This document shows, in pieces, positions 56,357-64,000 of a stretch of 64,000 bases of DNA (positions are counted from its first letter, which is position 1; each line of letters opens with the position of its first letter). The position numbers and the translations under genes are program-made. The notes beneath the pieces are model-generated. The model was not told where the DNA came from. It saw nothing but the letters and a program-made list of their open reading frames with translations, and did no database searches. Source of the DNA: Hemileia vastatrix (Eukaryota; Basidiomycota; Pucciniomycetes; Pucciniales; Zaghouaniaceae); the NCBI GenBank assembly GCA_030280995.1, contig JASXTE010000008.1, forward strand, positions 3,553,001 through 3,617,000. The letters run 5' to 3'.

Positions 56357-57303
56357 GGTCTCATATGTTTAATACTGCTAATTTTTCTAAAGCCATTATC
56401 TCTGATAGAGACCCTAAATTTACTTCTAAATTTTGGATGTCTCTGATGGATGTTTGTGGTTGTGATCTGAAACTTTCTACTGCCCATCACCCTCAGACTG
56501 ATGTATTAGCTGAAATAATGATTCAGACTTTATAGGACATGATAAGAAGGTATTGTGCCTTTGGCCTTGAGCATAAAGACAATGACAGATTCACTCATGA
56601 TTGGGTTACCTTACTTCCTGGGTTGGAATTTGCTTATAGTAGCACTGTTCATTCTGTTACTCAAAGAAAGACTTTTGAGCTCTAGCTTTGAAATGTTCCA
56701 AATACTCCTTCCCAAATTCTCAATAACAAAATACCTAAATTGGATTTACATCCTGGTGTAAAATCTTTTCTTCAAATGCAACAACTTTGCAGAAGTCATG
56801 CTCAAAAATGTATTGAAAAATCCTTTGAATATGAGAAGAAGAGATGGGACAAATCCCATAAAGAATACACTTTTAAAAAGGGTGATGAAGTGTTGATATT
56901 TACAGTCCACTTCAATTTACAAGGTGATAACAAATTGAAAGACCCATTTGTAGGTCCATTTGTTGTCAGAAGAATGATTGTTGATAATGCAGTTGAAGTT
57001 ATTTTGTATTCTCAATATGACAGAAAACATCCTGTTTTTCCAATATCTCTTCTGAAACCTTACACATCCAATAGTGATTTATTTCCAAAAAGGAGAGGAA
57101 GACCAAATGAAACCCTTAATGAAATAAATGAGACAACAGAAATTGATAAGTTTCTTAATAACAGAATAGTCACTGCTGAAAAAGGTACAGAATACTTATT
57201 GAGATTCAAGAATAAATCATTTGAATATGATTCTTGGATAGCTAGGAAAGAGATACCTAATCTTCCTACTCTACTTAAGAAGTATAAAAAGAAAAAATCC
57301 TAG
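56357..57303 (+). pseudogene. Second copy Pol, end (integrase and chromodomain)
   Basis: It continues the integrase core (AIISDRDPKFTS-like, HHPQTD) with stops at about 56,535 and 56,684. From 56,740 an open stretch runs to the chromodomain (KFLNNRIVTAEKGTEYLLRF) and a stop at 57,301. The AT-hook is reduced to RRGRPNET. Confidence 0.88.
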
Positions 57304-57334
57304 CATTTTTTTATTGTTTTTTAGAGTGAGGGAG

Positions 57335-58141
57335 TGTCAGCCAGGCTACTAGACTTGTCCAATGTAATAATTAATTATCTTACTGAGATGAAGCCACGCC
57401 TTTTAAAATACTCATTAATAATTATTTATTTATTGCTTACTTATTTATTACTTACAATTAACTAAGCTAAGTACATTAAGTAATTTTAATAATTAATAAG
57501 AATAGATAAATGTCCCATACATTTTTACTCACTAGCACTTTGCTCAATGATACAGTTGAAAAGGGAATAAAATTAGTATTAAAAATTTAATAAAATCTAA
57601 AAAAATTCGAATTCCTTTATTAAGAAATTTATATTTCTGTTAAAACAACATTTTAATTCAAATGTTTTATACTAAGTATGACAATCTAAGGGAACTCAAG
57701 TTTTATTTCAAATAAAAATGATACCTTTTATTGGCGCACCATTTAGTGTATCTTTTTATATTTCACATTCTCTATTTATATTTAGTTTTTCCCTCTCACA
57801 CCCTTTTATTATGTGGTGTTAACTCTGTGTTTTTATCTCTCACATTTTTCCTATAAAAGGCCCTCTCTTTTTCTACTTTTTGAATCATTACTTACTTACC
57901 ATTTTTATAACACATCAATTAAATAAAACCTTTATTACTATACTTTATAAAATTAGTATTTACATTAACGTAATTCTAAGAACATAAATTATAATAATAT
58001 TTGAAAACTACCTCTTATAATTTAAGTAAAATAATCAAAAAGATAGAGAAATATATACCTTGCCTTTGAAAGTCCAAAAATCCACTTAGAATCCTCATAG
58101 AACCTTCAGATAAACCTTCTAGACCAAGAGACCCATTGACA
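57335..58141 (+). repeat. 3' LTR of the second copy
   Basis: Starts TGTCAGCCAGG, ends CATTGACA. TATA box at 57,852-57,860. Preceded by AGAGTGAGGGAG. Confidence 0.9.
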
Positions 58142-58524
58142 GCCGGACTCTTCATGTTTATTGATTTCGGTTTTTTGTGTTGGATGTTGTGTTTTTGTTA
58201 GAAAGCACCCATGGGGGGCTTCTAGATTTTATTTTGGCAAGTGTGGGGGTAACTGATGAGCTGGCTTCTCTGTAGATAGTTACCCCATAATTTAGGTTTC
58301 AAGTATTTTGTTTGTCCTAGTTTAATCCTAGTTCTTGTTTTTGATATTCAGGTTTCAAGTCCACTATGACTTTAAACTGGCTTGGGACTGGCTTCATTGG
58401 TATTTTTAGATTGGTGGTGGATCACTGGTGGTGTCAATGGGTCCTGATGGTCTAGATGATTCTTACAGAGGTCCAATGGGAGGATTAGGTGGATTATTGG
58501 GTTTTCAAAGTCAAAGTGTGTATT
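58142..58524 (-). repeat. Fragment of the 13-kb Gypsy element 3' region
   Basis: Reverse-complementary to about 15,130-15,510, including the GGGGTAACT...AGTTACCCC hairpin and the AAAATCTAGAAG string. No other part of that element is present here. Confidence 0.75.
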
Positions 58525-59245
58525 TTTTTATTTATTTTATTTACTCAATTTAAAGAGTTAAATTTTTTATAAATATTATTATTATAATTGATTGGATTTA
58601 CGTAGTATTAAATACTAAGACAATGAATAATAATAATAGATATTTATATAGTATAGTAATGTAATAAAATAAGTAAGTAAATGATTGAATCCTACAAAAC
58701 AACAAAAAGGGGAGGCCTTTTATAGGCAAATGAGAGAAAAAGCACAGACTTAAAATTCTAAATACAGGAGTATGAGAGAAGAAGAAAGAAAATTCCAAGA
58801 AGAAAATTTCAAATGATAAGATTGTTCTAGAAAGAACGTGTTCACAATCTGTATTTACAGAATATGTCCAAAAAAACTGTTTTATTTAAAATTACAGTAA
58901 GTGTCAATTTTAAAAAAGTAATTTGAATTTTTTGTATATAGTTATTACTATTTCAATATTAAATCTTGTTTTCAAGATTAATATTTATCTTAAAATTAAG
59001 TATTTTATTTCTCTTAACCTTTCATTAAGCACAGTGTTAGAACAAAATTAAAATAAAAATAAAAATATAAAGGACATTTATTATTAAATTTAATTATTTA
59101 CTATTTTTACTTTTTTGTAAATAGTTAATTTATTGCAAGTTTAAAGTAAATATTATAATTAATAATTATAAGAATGAAAAAGGAATGGCTTAATCCAGTA
59201 AATAATTAATTATTTTACTAGGTGAGTCTATCAGCCGGGCTGACA
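58525..59245 (-). repeat. LTR of the third chromovirus copy, truncated
   Basis: On - it starts TGTCAGCCCGGCTGATAGAC and has TATAAAAGGCC (58,714-58,724). Its far end is missing at the junction with the Gypsy fragment. Confidence 0.75.
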
Positions 59246-59547
59246 CTCCCTCACTCTAAAAAAACAATAAAAAAATGATATGATTTTTTAACTTTATATT
59301 TCTTTAGTAGAGTAGGAAGATTAGATATCTCCTTCCCAGGTATTCAAGAATCATATTCAGATGATTTATTCTTTAATCTCATAAGTATCCAGTACCTTTT
59401 TCAGAAGTAACTAATCTTTCATTTAGAATCTTGACGATTTCTGCTGTCTCAGTGATTTCATTAGGGGTCTTATTTTGTCCTCCCCTCCTTTTGAGAAATA
59501 AATCATTATTGGATGTGTATGGTTTCAAAAAAGATATTGGAAAACAG

Positions 59548-61046
59548 TGTCAGGCTGAGGTCAAGTACAAAGAGGTGAACTAGCTTGAATGGTCAGTTTT
59601 CTGGAAGATTTTAATGGTCCTATATGAATACTGTAGTTTAAATCCAACAAGTAGTAAAATATAATCAAAATTAAAGGTCTCAGTAATATAATTCTCACTA
59701 TTTTTATATATGGCTTACAATCTTTTTAGTTGGTAGAAAAATAGATTTTATAATTCAGATACTATTCAAAAGTCTTTTAATAGTACTAATTGATATATAT
59801 TGTAATTTATTTGGTTATATTGAAAAATTGTAATGATAAAGAATGTAGAAACAAGACCCAAAAAGCTTCTCCTTTTATACACACTGAGTTCACCAATGAT
59901 TCCCTTGATGTACCCCCAAATACACAGTTAATAATGCCTCCCACCAACTAATAGTCATGCCCATCAACATTCCCAGTCACCCATGACATAATTAGAAGAG
60001 TAACAACCGTCAAAATCCTGTATTAATAAGGAAAATCCATCAAAATTAAAGAATAAGATAAAAAGAGAGTATATGCATATTAAACAATAATATAAAAGAC
60101 TAAAGAGGAAATTTTTAAGGTTAATAATAGCCTAATAATAAGGGAGATTCACTGTAGAAATAATGGGGCTAATCCTGACATTTTACTACGTGAAATTCCC
60201 ATTCAAAAATACCCAATATTGACTGAGAAACCACCCAAAAACCCAAAAAAGAGCATGAGATGTGGGGTAACTACATGCAGTCCTTGGCAGGCACTTGCAC
60301 GGGTAAATCCTTGACTAATTTTAGGTGAATTCAAGCGTGGTAGTGAAATAAGGCGCCAAGAGTGAGGTTATTAATGAAATTAGTGCATATAAAGAGGATC
60401 AATGCATTATTAATTAAACTAGGACACTAAATAAGCGCCTGTTGCCTATTTTAGTGTGTTTCCCCACAGTGGGAGTAGAGTGTGGGGTAATTATAGTGTG
60501 AAAAAGCTAACTTTGCTAAAAATGAAGCTATTCACATGGGAAAAATGCAGGCAGTATGTGGCCAGTACACAGTAGCCATTTCTGGCATAAAAAACACCAA
60601 ATTTAAAAAGTGTTATTTTTATGCTTTTAAATAGCTGAATCAATAGTCCTAAATGAGACAAATTGTTCTGTCAAAGCACATTTTTGATATTCTCAAATTT
60701 ATGGTGCATATAGTCAACTTTTAAGTGAAATAAAGCGCATTTCTTGTTTTTTGCATAAAACAGTAAAAATAACAGCCTTAAGTGTACTAAAAAATTATGT
60801 AGAATTATACTTAAGGCTCTTAAGATTACCCTAACATATTCCAACTTAATATTAAGTACATGAGACTTATAAAAGGTGGATATATGCATGTATATAAGGT
60901 GTTATACTGGCATATTTTGTATATTATCATAATTTTACTTATGTATACTGTTTGTGTACTCTTAATTATTTTTCCTATGTATAGTTCATGTGTTTAACAT
61001 AACTTATAAGTACTTTTTACTCAGTCCTGGGGTATACAAGCTGACA
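59548..61046 (-). mobile_element. 1.5-kb solo-LTR-like insertion with TSD AACAG
   Basis: Same family as 54,862-56,351, and the two are very similar throughout. It starts TGTCAGGCTGAGG and ends AGCTGACA; AACAG occurs at 59,543-59,547 and 61,047-61,051. It interrupts the end of pol of the third chromovirus copy. Confidence 0.82.
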
Positions 61047-61051
61047 AACAG

Positions 61052-64000
61052 GATGTTTTCTGTCATAAGGAGAATACAAAATAACTTCAACTGCATTATC
61101 ACCAACCATTCTTCTGACAACAAATGGACCCACAAATGGGTCTTTTAATTTGTTATTACATTGTAAATTGTAATAAACTGTAGAGATCAATACTTCATCA
61201 TCCTTTTTAAAAGTGTATTCTTTATAGGATTTGTCCCATCTCTTCTTCTCATATTCAAAGTATTTTCAAATACATTTTTGAGCATGACTTCTGCAAAGTT
61301 GTTGCATTTGAAGAAACGATTTTACACCAGGATGTAAATTGAATTTGTGAATTTTATTATTGAGGATTCAGGTAGGATTATTTGGAGCATATCCAAGCCA
61401 GAGCTCAAAAGGCTTTTTCTGAGTAACAGAATGAAAAGTGCTATTATAAGAAAATTCCAACCCAGGAAGTAAGGTAACCAAATCATGAGTGAATCTGTCA
61501 TTGTCTTTATAATCAAGGTCAAAGGCACAGTACCTTCTTATCATTTCCTCCAAGGTCTGAATCATTCTTTCAGCTAATCCATCAGTTTGGGGGTGATGAG
61601 CAGTAGAAAGTTTCAGATCACAATCAAAAACATCCATCAGAGACATCCAAAATTTAGAAGTAAATTTAAGGTCTCTGTCAGAGATTATGGCTTTAGGAAA
61701 ACCACCAGTGTTAAAAATATGAGACCACCATAACAAAGCTAATTCTTTAGTAGATACATCCTTGTGAGTAGGGATAAATTTATAAATTTTTGGGAATCTG
61801 TCCACAATAAACCAACAAGAGTTATAACTGTCTTTCCCAGCAATGGGTAATCTGTTTACAAAGTCCATGTTTATTATCTGCCATGGTGCATCAGGAGCTT
61901 CAACATTTTGCATTAATCCAGCTCTTTTACCAGTCAATCTTTTTGATTTTTGGCAAGAATCAGAAGATTCAACATATAATTTGGTGTCTTCAGACATATT
62001 AACCCACCAAGAAGTAGTTTTAATTCTTATCATTGTTTTTTCAAGATCAAAATGTCCAGCCAATATGTCATCATGACTAATTTTCAAGATGATCTCTTTC
62101 ATAGAAGGAGGAATAACAATAACATTACTCAACTTTCTTCTATAATATAGATATCCCTCATCAATTGAAAATTTACCTTCTTCCAAAACCTTCTGGTACT
62201 TTTGTTGAAGGGTTTTAATTAATGCTTGTATCCAAGCATTCTTTGGATTTTTTAATATGGTGAATTAATTTTTTAAGTCAATTTCCTTATCAGATGAATC
62301 CAGAATAAGCTCTAATAGCTCTTCCTCCATATCAACCACATATATCCCATGAATATGAATAATTTCATCCTCAAGATCATTTGCAGGGTTTGAGTCATTA
62401 TTTGGTAAAGGTAACCTTGATAACAAATCCATATTTGAGTGAACAATACCAGCCCTATGAATTATTGTCATTCTTCCTCTGTATTCTTGAACAGCTAACT
62501 TCCACCTGAAAATATGTCTGTTAGGTTTTTTCATGTTTAAGAGTGATTTAACTGCACTGAAGTCAGTGACAAGTTCAAATCTCTGGTCACACAGGTAATA
62601 ATGTAGCTTCTCTAGATCCCACACTACTGCTAAACACTCAAGTTGAGTGGCACCATATTTCAATTCACTATTTCTCAAGGTTCTTGAAATATAACAAATT
62701 ACTACTTCTGATACCTTATCATTCATCACTTGTTTCTGATGGAGGGCAGCACAAAGACCAATAAAACTGGAATCAGTGTATAAAACAAATATTTGATTAA
62801 AGTCAGTTAAAGAAACAATTGGTGATTACATCAAATAATGATTTATAGTGTCAAAAGCTCTTTGTCTTTCACTATTCCAGACAAAGGCAACATCTTTTCT
62901 AGTCACTTGGGTAAGGGGTAAAGCTATGAATTGGTAATTTTATAATATACTGTCTATAGTATCCACACATTCCCAAAAAATTCTGGAGCTCTCTAACTGT
63001 GGTAGGAGCCTTCACCTATTGTGTGGCTGCCACTTTGTTTTGGTCAACACATATCTGTAACCCTGAAACAACATGACCAAGTACTTTTAAAGAATGAAAA
63101 CCAAATTTGCATTTCTTCAAATCAAGTGTCATATTTATCTCATCCATTTTTTGGAACACTTTACACAGGTGGTTAAGATGTTCCTCCAATGTTATTGAGA
63201 ATATAATGATATCATCAATATAAACCATCCACCATCCCTCAATTATTTCTTGATGAAATGTGTTATCCATAACTTTTTGAAAAACTGCAGCAGCATTTTT
63301 AGGGCCAAATGGCATCCTATAATACTTATAAATACCCATATGAGTAGAAATCATCAGGAAGTTCTGAGAATACTTCTCAACAGGTACCTGGTGATATCCT
63401 TTCTTACCATCCAACAGCTGATATATTTAGCACCTTGTAGGGTAGCATGTATAGAGCTAATTCTGGGTAAAGGATATAAATCATCAACAGTATAAGTGTT
63501 TAATGCTCTATAATCACCACATAACCCGGCTTTATCTTTCTCATAAGAATTTAGGATAGGTTAGATAACACAATATTTAGGTGCTTCAACTACTTTTTCA
63601 ATAATATACATTTTTATAAGGGTAGAGATATTGTCTTCAATATCTTTTCTCTTAATGGGAGAAGCAGGATAAGGCTTCTTCTTTAAACTAGGTGGTATGT
63701 CAGTTAATGGACAAGATAATGAAAGTTTCATTTCTTCTTTAACTAATCCTAGATCATGTGACCCATGAGCAAAGGCCATAGGAAATGATTTTATCAATTT
63801 AATGATGGGTTCTTATCCTCACCAGAAAGTGGTTCTCCAAAAGAAGCATTGGCAATTTCAGACACAATAGTAGGCATTTCTTTTGTAGATATTCCTTTAT
63901 ACTGAACTACAGAATGACATGTGTTCAATCCTGGGGTTAATAATTTTTTGGGAGAGGAAATATTAAATTTTCTCTTCCCATTCATCCCCATTGTGAAGCA
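61052..64000 (-). pseudogene. Third copy Pol, broken
   Basis: On -: 63,991-63,794 protease end, 63,797-63,561 RT start (MAFAHGSHDLGLVKEEMKL, in frame with protease across AAATCATTTCC), 63,414-63,016 RT with YIDDIIIF, 62,729-62,265 RNase H (ISRTLRNSELKYGATQLE), and 62,186-61,368 integrase (HDDILAGHF, CQKSKRL, ISDRDLKF, HHPQTDGLAERM). Frameshifts and stops fall near 63,420, 62,820 and 62,260, so it is inactive. It is useful as a third witness for the family consensus. Confidence 0.88.

Larger units (their letters stand above)
48350..58141 (+). mobile_element. Second chromovirus copy, degenerate, split by an LTR-like insertion
   Basis: The internal part 48,953-57,334 is 85-95% similar by eye to the intact copy. 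The 3' LTR is complete (57,335-58,141). The 5' LTR (about 48,350-48,952) lacks its first 190 bp. A 1.49-kb insertion lies in integrase at 54,862-56,351. The coding region has many stops. The LTRs belong to a subfamily distinct from the intact copy (TATAAAAGG rather than TATATAAGG). Confidence 0.9.
59246..64000 (-). mobile_element. Third chromovirus copy, - strand, continuing beyond the window
   Basis: In order from left: purine tract and chromodomain remnant (59,246-59,547), an inserted 1.5-kb repeat, integrase (61,052-62,186), RNase H (62,265-62,800), RT (62,850-63,560) and the protease-RT junction (63,561-64,000). Gag lies outside the window. Only one LTR is visible. Confidence 0.88.

Noticed and set aside
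1..64000. CRISPR arrays, bacterial operons or prophage
   Set aside because: Tandem repeats here are minisatellites or LTR units without spacer structure, and genes have introns and eukaryotic transposon content.

Overview
The window looks like a transposon-rich stretch of a fungal nuclear genome, probably a basidiomycete. The reasons are short GT-AG introns of about 58-125 bp, a compact mitochondrial 2-oxoacid dehydrogenase kinase gene of fungal type, and several LTR retrotransposon lineages of kinds I associate with Basidiomycota, including a chromodomain Ty3/Gypsy element and a Gypsy element with an FIDD-type polymerase motif. A rust-like genome is possible, but the sequence alone does not settle the species. 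I see no bacterial operons, CRISPR array, rRNA or intact tRNA gene. Apart from the kinase gene, essentially everything is mobile-element derived.

Layout. 1-6,430 holds a decayed PIF/Harbinger-like DNA transposon. It has a Myb/SANT-like accessory gene on + (about 726-3,238) and a DDE transposase on - (about 4,786-6,099), and it is flanked by a direct repeat. 8,134-9,659 is the only recognisable host gene, a PDK/BCKDK-type kinase of seven exons including a 5-nt micro-exon; its N-terminal exon could not be placed. 9,928-10,177 is a CACTA-like MITE. 10,430-23,506 is a 13-kb Gypsy element lying on -, with 1.09-kb LTRs. Between its integrase and its downstream LTR it carries two genes on the opposite strand that encode Zn2Cys6-like cysteine clusters. 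25,038-31,389 is a cluster of about 1.5-kb LTR-like repeats around a broken coding region.

31,600-48,350 is a nest. An old Gypsy/chromovirus relic on - is interrupted by a nearly intact chromovirus on + (33,134-41,825, TSD AAATG) and by a Copia element on + (42,126-47,685, TSD ATTAA). 48,350-58,141 is a second, decayed copy of the + chromovirus, itself split by a 1.49-kb solo-LTR-like insertion (TSD ATGGT). 58,525 to the window end is a third copy on -, also split by a 1.5-kb insertion (TSD AACAG).

Within the intact chromovirus the parts fit one life cycle: LTRs with TATA boxes, a structured leader, a spliced 5' gag exon, an apparent -1 frame change, Gag CA and zinc knuckle, aspartic protease, RT, RNase H, integrase, AT-hook and chromodomain. 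One extra T separates protease from RT in this copy. The least familiar signals are (i) an array of about ten small covarying hairpins in the chromovirus leader, conserved between two copies, (ii) a conserved 58-bp intron plus -1 frame change in its gag, and (iii) the reverse-strand cysteine-cluster genes and repeated covarying hairpin of the 13-kb Gypsy element.
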